Of a DNA stretch of 35,994 nucleotides, positions 29,707-35,994 are shown one piece after another. This DNA comes from CAYFMH01 sp964344775 (GTDB lineage: Bacteria > Patescibacteriota > Gracilibacteria > UBA4473). The translations under genes and the position numbers were made by a program. Position 1 is the first letter of the stretch. Each line of letters begins with the position of its first letter. The notes under the pieces are model-generated. The model was given only the letters and a program-made list of their open reading frames with translations. It ran no database searches and had not been told where the DNA came from. The stretch is from positions 1-35,994 of the forward strand of contig CAYFOO010000008.1 of the NCBI GenBank assembly GCA_964344775.1. Reading direction: 5' to 3'.

Positions 29707-29734
29707 ATCATACGAATGAACCAAATTTTGACAA
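29707..29734 (-). promoter_or_regulatory. Trigger factor promoter
   Basis: Minus strand TTGTCA (29729-29734), 16 bp, TATGAT (29707-29712). Confidence 0.6.
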
Positions 29735-29754
29735 ACTTTTATTAGATTCCACTT

Positions 29755-29783
29755 GACAAGAATGCATAAATAGGGATAAATAA
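29755..29783 (+). promoter_or_regulatory. Promoter of the 99-residue hypothetical gene
   Basis: TTGACA (29755-29760), 17 bp, ATAAAT (29778-29783); leader about 20 nt. Confidence 0.6.
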
Positions 29784-29808
29784 AGTATATTTAATTCAAT
29801 CTATTAAG

Positions 29809-30108
29809 ATGAAAGATTTTCTTATTGGACATGGTATTAATTTTGGAAACGGAGAAGAAGCCTACTCCTTTGGAGTAAAAACGCCTAAAGGAATGGTAAT
29901 AGGGACTTCTTTTTCCCCCCGCGTAAAAGCAATCCTAGAAGGAGAAGTTGAAAGACAAAAAAAAATGCTCGAAAATTTAGCAGAAGGAACCAATACTAGT
30001 AATATACATGCCGAATTTCTTAAACCAATTGAAGTAGCTCCAAGTTTAGAAAATAACAAAAACCCTAAAAAAGCTGAAGAAGTAATTTGGCCAGTTGCAG
30101 CAGAATAA
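29809..30108 (+). CDS. Hypothetical protein, 99 residues
   Basis: Unrecognised soluble protein. An N-terminal glycine-rich, probably beta part (FLIGHGINFGNGEEAYSFGV, then KTPKGMVIGTSF) is followed by a helix (SPRVKAILEGEVERQKKMLE) and a flexible tail. It has its own near-consensus promoter and appears monocistronic. No Shine-Dalgarno. The pattern of a small cytosolic gene with private promoter is shared with the genes at 27.7, 33.5, 34.0 and 35.7 kb. Confidence 0.7.
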   Translation: MKDFLIGHGINFGNGEEAYSFGVKTPKGMVIGTSFSPRVKAILEGEVERQKKMLENLAEGTNTSNIHAEFLKPIEVAPSLENNKNPKKAEEVIWPVAAE

Positions 30109-30189
30109 TATCTGATTTTTTTAAAATATCACTTTACAATATTTCTCTTTTAAAAAAAGGGGTTTTTCGTTGTTTTTAAAGAAAATAAC

Positions 30190-30218
30190 TTGACGAAAAT
30201 GTAATGAAATATTAAAGA
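30190..30218 (+). promoter_or_regulatory. Promoter of the duplicated-domain secreted protein
   Basis: TTGACG (30190-30195), 17 bp, TAAAGA (30213-30218), about 80 nt before the start codon. Confidence 0.5.
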
Positions 30219-30297
30219 GAATGGGCAACAAAAAAATCAAAAATAGAACTGTAATTCATTCGCAGTTCGCACTTTTTATTTATTAACACATCAAAAA

Positions 30298-31668
30298 ATG
30301 CGAAAAATTTTGTGCCTCGGTATCGGTTTAGTTTTTCTCGGAAGCGCCCTCATCCCTGCACTGGAAGCGGCTCGAGACAGGTATCACTCCTATCGGTATG
30401 AAAGTGGAAAAGAAAGAAGATTCTCAAAAAGAATTGGTCCTTTTCACCATCGTGCCACCCAAAAAGATCGTCCCTACTGGCGACTAGAGAGTCCCTATAC
30501 TCGTCGTTCAAAAACAATCATTGTAGAAAGACGAGAAAACTTTCGAGAAATGAAAGCTCAGAATATCCCTTTTTACTTTTCTGTGCCTTTGGGGTTCGAA
30601 AAAACTCATGATTCATTGGATTGGAACGAAGGAAACTTGGTCGTAGATAAATTTGGTACGCAAATAGAAATTATCGCTACCAATTTCCGATGTGAAGGTG
30701 GCGGTTTTGCGAAACGTTATTGTCTACGAGATGAAGCAGAAAATCTTGAAAGCCAGTTCAAATCCGGACTTCCGGGAATGGAAGTAGTAAAAAATGAATT
30801 GATATCTATGCAAATTCAAACATCCACTATCGAGTCTAATAAGTCAGAAATTGGACACTACATTGCACTGCGTGGAAAAAGAGAACAAGTGAGCCAACTC
30901 GCATTTCTCGAACCAAATCACAACTATCTTTGGCTTGTCACATTCAAATCCCCGATAAATGGAAATACTTTGCTCGACCAAGAACACACAGTGGGAAGGA
31001 TTATTAATTCTCTTTTTAAAACTCCAAAAAAAGAATACGTGGTAAAAACAAAAGACAAAGCCTGGCAAAAAACTCAAACTACCGCCACACATCAACGAAG
31101 GTTTTCTGAAAGTTATCGAAATTTTAGTCGAACCAGACGAATTTCTCCAACTCTAGATTATGAAAAAGCCACGGCCTACTATATTCCTTTTAATCTCACT
31201 ATACCAAAAGAATTTAGTAAGGTTTCTGATACACTTCACAACGACTACGGAGAAATGAGACTTAGAAACAAATATGGTTCTACCATTAAAGTAATTGCCA
31301 CAGGTGATAAATGTATTGGGGAAGCAAAAAAAAGATTCTCCTCTGAACTTCGAGAAATCCGTGAATGTCTCACGGCTCACTCAGAAGACTTCACATCTAG
31401 GATACGAAATAATGATGATATCACCATCCTAGATGATAAAAATGTGAACCTTCGCACCACTTTCAACCAAACAAATTATCAAGAAATGGGACGACTATTC
31501 AGCGTGATTGATAATAAAAAACGAAAAGCTTATCTCACTTTTCGAGATCCAGTAAATCATTTTGTGTGGCATTTGGAAATGAGAGAAGGACGAGATGATA
31601 GATTTCTGAGAGATGCACAAAAAATGCGAAAAGTTATCATGTCTCCATTCTTCAGTGTGGAGGAATAA
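30298..31668 (+). CDS. Secreted protein with a duplicated domain of unknown function
   Basis: Unrecognised 456-residue protein with a signal peptide (about 1-24, cleaved after ALEA). An Arg/Tyr-rich stretch follows, then two copies of one ~160-residue domain: about 87-240 and about 290-452. Shared landmarks are IPFYFSVPLGFEKTHDSL versus IPFNLTIPKEFSKVSDTL, the VDKFGTQIEIIATNFRC versus RNKYGSTIKVIATGDKC strand with a cysteine, a second cysteine ~18-26 residues on, and a terminal helix before SLF/SPFF. One disulfide per domain is likely. A terminator follows at 31692-31717. Surface or periplasmic-space-like location; function unknown. Confidence 0.75.
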   Translation: MRKILCLGIGLVFLGSALIPALEAARDRYHSYRYESGKERRFSKRIGPFHHRATQKDRPYWRLESPYTRRSKTIIVERRENFREMKAQNIPFYFSVPLGFEKTHDSLDWNEGNLVVDKFGTQIEIIATNFRCEGGGFAKRYCLRDEAENLESQFKSGLPGMEVVKNELISMQIQTSTIESNKSEIGHYIALRGKREQVSQLAFLEPNHNYLWLVTFKSPINGNTLLDQEHTVGRIINSLFKTPKKEYVVKTKDKAWQKTQTTATHQRRFSESYRNFSRTRRISPTLDYEKATAYYIPFNLTIPKEFSKVSDTLHNDYGEMRLRNKYGSTIKVIATGDKCIGEAKKRFSSELREIRECLTAHSEDFTSRIRNNDDITILDDKNVNLRTTFNQTNYQEMGRLFSVIDNKKRKAYLTFRDPVNHFVWHLEMREGRDDRFLRDAQKMRKVIMSPFFSVEE

Positions 31669-31691
31669 AGAATAGTTTGAAAACAAAAAAG

Positions 31692-31717
31692 GCGGGGTTT
31701 ATCTCCGCTTTTTTTTT
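31692..31717 (+). terminator. Factor-independent terminator
   Basis: GCGGGG, loop TTTAT, CTCCGC (one G-T pair), then nine T. Confidence 0.85.
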
Positions 31718-31759
31718 GTTAGTTGATCAAACGTTTCTAATAATTAGGTTAAAATAAGG

Positions 31760-32350
31760 ATGAAAATAAATTTACATCGAAATTCTCAGTCACGAATTTA
31801 TAGAAAAGATTTTATTTATTTCATCACGAGTAAAACGAAAGATAGCTTTCCTTTTTTTCAGGAAGAAATTTTATGTGATTTGTGGATTGATAAATTACAG
31901 GAAGTGAAAAAATTAAAAAATTTTAAATTATTTTCATTTTGTCTTTTGTACGATCATTTCCATATGGTTTTGCAATCAGGTACAAAACACAATATCTCGG
32001 AGGTAATTCATTCGTTGAAACGAAATTTTTCACGCGATGCAAATAAATTGATTTTATCCACCGAAGGCGAGGTTTCCGAACCTCGCCGGACACCAACGTC
32101 CGTACTCAACGACGATATGAATCATCGCCTTCAATTTTTGAGGGATAAGTTTATAAATAAATATGGAAAACAACAAAATCAATTTTCCAAATTCCAATGG
32201 CAAAAATCATTCCATGATCACATTATCCGAAACGAAAAAGACCTCGAAAATCATTTTAACTACACCACATACAACTTCCAAAAACATGAACTCCCTGATG
32301 ATTGGAAATACACTTCCCTCAATTTTCCGGAATTAATTAATGAAATTTAA
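31760..32350 (+). CDS. REP-associated tyrosine transposase-like protein (RAYT, IS200-type fold)
   Basis: A 196-residue HUH single-strand DNA transposase of the Y1 class. The HUH motif is YDHFHMVL (His66, His68); the tail HFNYTTYNFQKHEL, then DDWKYTSL, parallels the INYIHYNPVKHGL..W.YSSF pattern of RAYTs, with the catalytic Tyr168 or Tyr171. RAYTs act on REP palindromes rather than classical IS ends. Within the gene a palindromic REP-like insert (32061-32106) is translated in frame as STEGEVSEPRRTPTSV (about residues 101-116), a position where the family usually has a loop. Its stop codon abuts the start of the SNase-like gene. Confidence 0.85.
   Translation: MKINLHRNSQSRIYRKDFIYFITSKTKDSFPFFQEEILCDLWIDKLQEVKKLKNFKLFSFCLLYDHFHMVLQSGTKHNISEVIHSLKRNFSRDANKLILSTEGEVSEPRRTPTSVLNDDMNHRLQFLRDKFINKYGKQQNQFSKFQWQKSFHDHIIRNEKDLENHFNYTTYNFQKHELPDDWKYTSLNFPELINEI
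32061..32106. repeat. REP-like palindrome inside the RAYT coding sequence
   Basis: GGCGAGGTT-TCCG-AACCTCGCC (32066-32087) is a perfect 9-bp palindrome, followed by CGGAC-ACCAAC-GTCCG (32087-32102), a second hairpin. The GC content contrasts sharply with the AT-rich gene around it. Confidence 0.8.
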
Positions 32351-33529
32351 ATGAAAAAACTTCTAATTTTCCTTTTCGCCACCACCATTTTCATTGCGGG
32401 AAATTCTGCCTTCGCCGCAACCAAAAACAAATGGGAAAGCGTAAAAGTTCACAAAATCCTCGACAACGAACATATTTTGCTTTTTGATCGACGGGTAGTG
32501 AAAATTATTGGTATCAACGGCCTGGACTTTGATACAAAGAATCGACAGGATATTTGTTATGCTCGACCAACTTTTCGACTGATGAAAACTTTTTTGGAAG
32601 GGAAAGAAATAAAAATCCTAGCCGATAAAATACACAAAACAAAAATGGGAAAATTCCCTCGTCATATAAAAATGCCGGACAAAAAGAACTTCACTGAATT
32701 TCTTTTGGCGAATGGAATGGCAAAATTTCAGAGTGATGGTGTGAATGTGAAATACGACAAAAATTACGAAAAAGCGGAAACTAAAGGCATACAAAACGAA
32801 GCCGGCATCTGGGGAAAATGCGGCAATCGAGAAATCTTTGAAATTCGAAGAAAAAGCAGCCAAAAAGCTCAAAATTTTCGAAAAAAATATGGTTCGTTTC
32901 TAGCTCCTGTCTCGGTTGGAAAAGTAAAAAAAGTCATATCCGGCAAGTTTTTTCAGCTGGAGAATGGCGTAAAAATCAAAGTTCTCGGTATTGAAACCCC
33001 TGCTCCTGATGATTTTCGAGAAGGATTTGCTTGTTTTGGAAAATCGGCAAAAAGTTATCTGGAATCATTAATTCTTGGGAAAAAAGTGATTTTACGAAAA
33101 GACATTACCAATCTGGACGAAAACTGGTATCTTCCCCGCTACATTTTTTTACCAAAAACAAAAACTACTCCACGGATTTTTGTAAACCAGGTACTCGTAT
33201 CTGATGGGTATGCACAGAGCAAATGGAAAAACAAAAAAGATGTGTATTTCAAAAAAGAAATCGAACTAGCACAAGATTATGTGCTACAAAATCCTCAAGG
33301 GGCTTGGAAAATCTGTCTATCTGAATTGATGAAAGACAAAACCACCGCAAAAAAAGCACTTAAATTTGATGAAGAATGCCCAATAAAAGGTAACATCTCG
33401 GGATCAAAAAAGAATCCAATAAAAAAATATCACACCCCCTCCTCCAGATGGTACAAAAGGCTAAAATATGAGCGATGTTTCGAAAATGAAAAAGATGCGA
33501 CTGAGGCGGGATTTGTGAAGGTGAAATAA
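32351..33529 (+). CDS. Secreted protein with two SNase-like domains and a C-terminal Ada-like metal-binding motif
   Basis: A 392-residue protein with a signal peptide (about 1-22, ending FAA). Two staphylococcal-nuclease-type OB folds follow: about 28-158 (SVKVHKILDNEHILLFDRRV, then LLANGMAKFQ and NEAGIWGKC) and about 195-325 (VGKVKKVISGKFFQLENGVK, VLGIETPAPDD, GAWKIC). Catalytic Arg/Glu/Arg residues of SNase are not clearly kept, particularly in the first copy. The tail CPIKGNISGSKK...YHTP...RCFENEKDATEAGF resembles the metal-binding tail seen on many SNase proteins. It starts immediately after the RAYT stop, so they are coupled. It may bind or degrade external nucleic acid. Confidence 0.82.
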   Translation: MKKLLIFLFATTIFIAGNSAFAATKNKWESVKVHKILDNEHILLFDRRVVKIIGINGLDFDTKNRQDICYARPTFRLMKTFLEGKEIKILADKIHKTKMGKFPRHIKMPDKKNFTEFLLANGMAKFQSDGVNVKYDKNYEKAETKGIQNEAGIWGKCGNREIFEIRRKSSQKAQNFRKKYGSFLAPVSVGKVKKVISGKFFQLENGVKIKVLGIETPAPDDFREGFACFGKSAKSYLESLILGKKVILRKDITNLDENWYLPRYIFLPKTKTTPRIFVNQVLVSDGYAQSKWKNKKDVYFKKEIELAQDYVLQNPQGAWKICLSELMKDKTTAKKALKFDEECPIKGNISGSKKNPIKKYHTPSSRWYKRLKYERCFENEKDATEAGFVKVK

Positions 33530-33532
33530 AAA

Positions 33533-33820
33533 TCAATGACACCACCTTTTTTCTTGAATAATTCGTCTTAAAACTTCTGCCCAATTAATCATTTTTTCTT
33601 CCTCGTAATATCCCTCGTAAATTTCAGCAACAGCCCTCATCATTTCTTCTTTTAGGTCTCCATTTGTATCGTGTTTTTTTACAGTTTTTGCCACCAAACA
33701 AACGATGTCTCTTGTTAATCTATCCACAACCTCCCTTGAGCTCAAATTATCTTTGAGTTCTTGTAGTCCGGCCTCAAAATCCTCTTTAAGTTTTTTTGTC
33801 TCCGGAGATTCTTCAGTCAT
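33533..33820 (-). CDS. Hypothetical helical protein, 95 residues
   Basis: Unrecognised, soluble, all-helical and acidic: SPETKKLKEDFEAGLQELKD, then REVVDRLTRDIVCLVAKTVK and a terminal EVLRRIIQEKRWCH. The start at 33820 gives MTEESPET and is preceded by the usual TTTTAAAATATTCC leader; six further in-frame residues upstream are possible. It is convergent with the SNase-like gene with only 3 bp between the stops. Repeat-free intergenic DNA of about 150 bp lies upstream. Confidence 0.7.
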   Translation of the reverse strand: MTEESPETKKLKEDFEAGLQELKDNLSSREVVDRLTRDIVCLVAKTVKKHDTNGDLKEEMMRAVAEIYEGYYEEEKMINWAEVLRRIIQEKRWCH

Positions 33821-33975
33821 GGAATATTTTAAAAACAAACGATAAATACTGATTTTTCAAAAAAAGAAAAGACTTCTAAAAAATTTTTTACTTGTCGGCC
33901 AAAGTTTGAAATCATAATTCAAAATAAACGAAGGTTGAAAAACTAAAAAATAAATTTCAAGTTATCAAAACTTTT

Positions 33976-34272
33976 TTAAACAGGAATTCCACAATCTCCT
34001 CTCATACGAAATATTCTTATTCTTGTTGGCGAATTATTGATTTCAATTCCCAATACCGCCTCCACCTCAGCCAATATATCTGAAATTTCTTCTAAAACTT
34101 CTGGGGCAAGAGATTCTAGATTTCCCCCCTTAATCATTCCATTTGCAGCCTCCAATCCATTCTTTACAATTTCTGGATATTTCGAAGCCTCCGAAGAATT
34201 TTGAATTGCTTCTATTCGACCAGGAATTTCCTCTCTGGTTTTTTCTACGTCAATGCTAATTTCAGCACTCAT
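33976..34272 (-). CDS. Hypothetical helical protein, 98 residues
   Basis: Unrecognised. Mostly helical and acidic (SIDVEKTREEIPGRIEAIQN, GLEAANGMIKGGNLESLAPE, VLEEISDILAEVEAVLGIEI), ending in a short basic stretch RIRIFRMRGDCGIPV. It has its own promoter at 34300-34327 and a short leader. It is divergent from proS. Its style matches the other small orphan genes of this end of the window. Confidence 0.7.
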   Translation of the reverse strand: MSAEISIDVEKTREEIPGRIEAIQNSSEASKYPEIVKNGLEAANGMIKGGNLESLAPEVLEEISDILAEVEAVLGIEINNSPTRIRIFRMRGDCGIPV

Positions 34273-34299
34273 TTAAATTCAAGCTAAATTACATCTTTT

Positions 34300-34327
34300 T
34301 TATTAATAAATTTCACAAAAAAGTCAA
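34300..34327 (-). promoter_or_regulatory. Promoter of the 98-residue hypothetical gene
   Basis: Minus strand TTGACT (34322-34327), 16 bp, TAATAA (34300-34305). Confidence 0.55.
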
Positions 34328-34344
34328 CACATTCTGGAATATTA

Positions 34345-34372
34345 TTGAAAATAAAACCCAGTTCATTACACT
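34345..34372 (+). promoter_or_regulatory. proS promoter
   Basis: TTGAAA (34345-34350), 16 bp, TACACT (34367-34372). The leader (34380-34407) contains repeated TCCCTGTT/TCCCTAAT words and no Shine-Dalgarno. Confidence 0.55.
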
Positions 34373-34407
34373 CTCTCTACTATTCCCTGTTCCCTAATCC
34401 CTGTTTT

Positions 34408-35643
34408 ATGAAATATTCTCACCTCTTCACCAAAACCCAAAAAGAACTCCCAGCCAAAGAAGATTCTCGGAATGCCGAACTTCTCATCCGGGCTGGATTT
34501 ATCCGAAAAGAAATGGCCGGCGTGTATTCTTTTCTTCCTCTCGGGCTGCGAGTACTCAAAAAAATATCTGATATTGTCCGCGAAGAAATGGATCGAGCGG
34601 GAGCTCAAGAGGTCCTGATGTCAGAACTGGCACCAAAAGAAAACTGGGATACTACAAAACGCTGGGATGCGGTAGATGTTCTCTACAAACTGGAAATGGC
34701 CACTGGAAAAATGTGTGCCCTCTCACCAACACACGAAGAAATTGTGACACCGCTGGTGCAGAATTTTGTCCATTCGTACAAAGATCTGCCGGTTTGTGTG
34801 TACCAGATCCAAACCAAATTTCGAAACGAACCGCGGGCTAAATCAGGACTCCTTCGGGGGCGAGAATTTCTGATGAAAGATGCGTATTCTTTTCATACCT
34901 CTCAGGAAGACTTCGAAGCATATTATGAAGTCCAAAAACAAGCTTATACTAGGGTTTATGAAAGATTGGGAATCGGAGATCGGACAGTAGTTGCCGCGGC
35001 CAGCGGAGGAGATTTTTCCACCTTAAATTCTCATGAATTTCAGACTTTTGCAGACGTAGGAGAAGACGATATTTTTATCGACAAAGAGACCGGGGAAGCA
35101 TTTAACAAAGAAATCGTCTCAGAAGCAGATCAAAAGTCCGGAAAATTTGAGGTAAAACAAGCCGTGGAAGTAGGAAATATTTTCCCTCTTGGGAGTAAGT
35201 ATTCAGATGCTTTTAAATACAAATTTATTGATGAAGACGGGAAGGAAAAACCGATTATCATGGGGTGTTATGGGATTGGGATTTCTCGGGTGATGGGAGT
35301 TTTGGCAGAGATTTTTGCCGATGATCGAGGACTTATTTGGCCAAAATCAGTGGCCCCATTTCAATTGTATCTCGCCGCGATTGGGAAAGACGATGCCGTG
35401 TACGCCAAAGCAGAAGAAATTTATGAAAATTTAACCAAGTCTGGCATCGAAGTGCTCTATGATGATCGACGAGACAAAAAAATTGGTCCAGGCCAGAAAT
35501 TTGCCGATCATGAGCTGATAGGAATTCCAACTCGAATTGTGTTATCAGAAAAAACTCTGGCAGAGGATTCGGTTGAGATCGTAGATCGAGCCAGTGGAGA
35601 TATGAAAAAAGTGAAGATTTCAGACGTAGAAAAATCTATTTAA
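34408..35643 (+). CDS. proS: Prolyl-tRNA synthetase, short form without editing domain
   Basis: Class II synthetase charging tRNA-Pro. From MKYSHLFTKTQKE it has 411 residues: motif 1 around PLGLRVLKKISDIVREEMDR, motif 2 with FRNEPRAKSGLLRGREFLMK, motif 3 GCYGIGISRVMGVLAE, and the C-terminal anticodon-binding domain from about 325 (LYLAAIGKDDAVYAKAEEIY, YDDRRDKKIGPGQKFADHEL). The ~180-residue INS editing domain found in most bacterial ProS between motifs 2 and 3 is missing, as in the short alpha-proteobacterial and mitochondrial-like forms. The start was moved to 34408 because the 21 codons before it lie over the promoter. Confidence 0.95.
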   Translation: MKYSHLFTKTQKELPAKEDSRNAELLIRAGFIRKEMAGVYSFLPLGLRVLKKISDIVREEMDRAGAQEVLMSELAPKENWDTTKRWDAVDVLYKLEMATGKMCALSPTHEEIVTPLVQNFVHSYKDLPVCVYQIQTKFRNEPRAKSGLLRGREFLMKDAYSFHTSQEDFEAYYEVQKQAYTRVYERLGIGDRTVVAAASGGDFSTLNSHEFQTFADVGEDDIFIDKETGEAFNKEIVSEADQKSGKFEVKQAVEVGNIFPLGSKYSDAFKYKFIDEDGKEKPIIMGCYGIGISRVMGVLAEIFADDRGLIWPKSVAPFQLYLAAIGKDDAVYAKAEEIYENLTKSGIEVLYDDRRDKKIGPGQKFADHELIGIPTRIVLSEKTLAEDSVEIVDRASGDMKKVKISDVEKSI

Positions 35644-35725
35644 AAACTTTTTCAAAAATCTTCCCCCAGATTTTCATTGTTTTTTTTGAAATATTTGTAA
35701 AATCTGTCCTAAAAAAAAAGAAACT

Positions 35726-35977
35726 ATGACAGAATTTGCTAAAATCACATTAGATGATCTAAAAGGACGTGTTTTATCTTTGATTGAACACAGAGATGGA
35801 GAAGAGCTACTCGCTTCGATGGAAGGAATTTTGGAAGTAGTAGTTGATTTTTCTGCACGAGTTTCTGATACATTGGAAGAAAGAGCTACTTCTATTTTTC
35901 AAAAATTAGATGAGTTGGAATCAAAAACGAGAGATGATACTTTAGGAAACTCTGCAAAACTGATTAAAAGCTGGTAA
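35726..35977 (+). CDS. Hypothetical helical protein, 83 residues
   Basis: Unrecognised. Acidic and helical throughout (MTEFAKITLDDLKGRVLSLI, then a long heptad-like stretch DTLEERATSIFQKLDELESK), so a coiled-coil dimer is plausible. It has a possible -10 TAAAAT near 35698 and no Shine-Dalgarno. The window ends 17 bp beyond its stop. Confidence 0.65.
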   Translation: MTEFAKITLDDLKGRVLSLIEHRDGEELLASMEGILEVVVDFSARVSDTLEERATSIFQKLDELESKTRDDTLGNSAKLIKSW

Positions 35978-35994
35978 AATTGAGAAAATTTAAC

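Noticed and set aside
1..35994. Recoded UGA (genetic code 25) as in Gracilibacteria or Absconditabacteria
   Set aside because: TGA ends several well-recognised genes at the expected place (DUF1573, ECF sigma, folB, lgt), and no gene has internal TGA at glycine positions.
1..35994. CRISPR array
   Set aside because: Repeated words occur in intergenic DNA but without regular spacers or constant repeat length, and no cas genes are present.

Overview
The window looks like a piece of a small-genome bacterium of the Candidate Phyla Radiation (Patescibacteria), perhaps near Peregrinibacteria. This is inferred from its style, since no rRNA is present: AT-rich DNA, many tiny monocistronic genes of unknown function, housekeeping genes scattered singly, a lone sortase, secreted lamin-tail and nuclease-like proteins, and an archaeal-type triosephosphate isomerase. 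The standard code fits. TGA is used as a stop (DUF1573 gene, ECF sigma factor, folB, lgt), so the UGA-recoded lineages are unlikely. Most start codons have no Shine-Dalgarno motif but an A/T-rich leader.

Layout. 1-3.85 kb: small orphans (membrane protein, cupin, RRM protein), then a CsoR-controlled operon (csoR, DUF1573 protein, CcdA-like thiol transporter, metal-efflux-type permease) with an inverted-repeat operator in its promoter and a strong terminator. 3.9-7.7 kb, minus strand: slipin, site-2 protease, triosephosphate isomerase and sortase, separated by word-like repeats and a ~500-bp nested imperfect inverted repeat. 7.9-12.5 kb: fmt, a peptidoglycan-binding-domain protein, a FtsB/DivIC-like protein, pth, a PRC-barrel protein and a HIT protein. 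12.5-18.4 kb: an unusual GC-richer zone with a doubtful ORF, a peroxiredoxin behind a structured leader RNA, two further promoter-to-terminator units with little or no recognisable protein, an ECF sigma factor, tRNA-Thr(UGU), REP-like pairs, a MITE-like element, a truncated prfB copy, a small membrane protein and folB.

18.8-24.8 kb: lgt behind a LemA-like membrane protein, a HicA-like toxin with an RHH-tailed partner, a large secreted lamin-tail protein and asparaginase. 24.85-27.6 kb: priA, whose C-terminal region carries an in-frame DUF559 endonuclease domain bounded by matching palindromes and short terminal inverted repeats. 27.7-36 kb: a small gene frameshifted at a C6 tract, a small membrane protein with trigger factor, a secreted protein with a duplicated domain, a REP-associated-type transposase (RAYT) that carries a palindrome in its own coding sequence, a twin SNase-like protein, small orphans and proS.

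The main theme is palindromic repeats. CTCCCC..GGGGAG and TCCGCC..GGCGGA units occur between genes and also in frame inside three genes (lamin-tail protein, priA, RAYT). Two plausible mobilising proteins, a RAYT and a DUF559 nuclease, lie in the same 10 kb. The DUF559 insertion in priA is the most notable observation.
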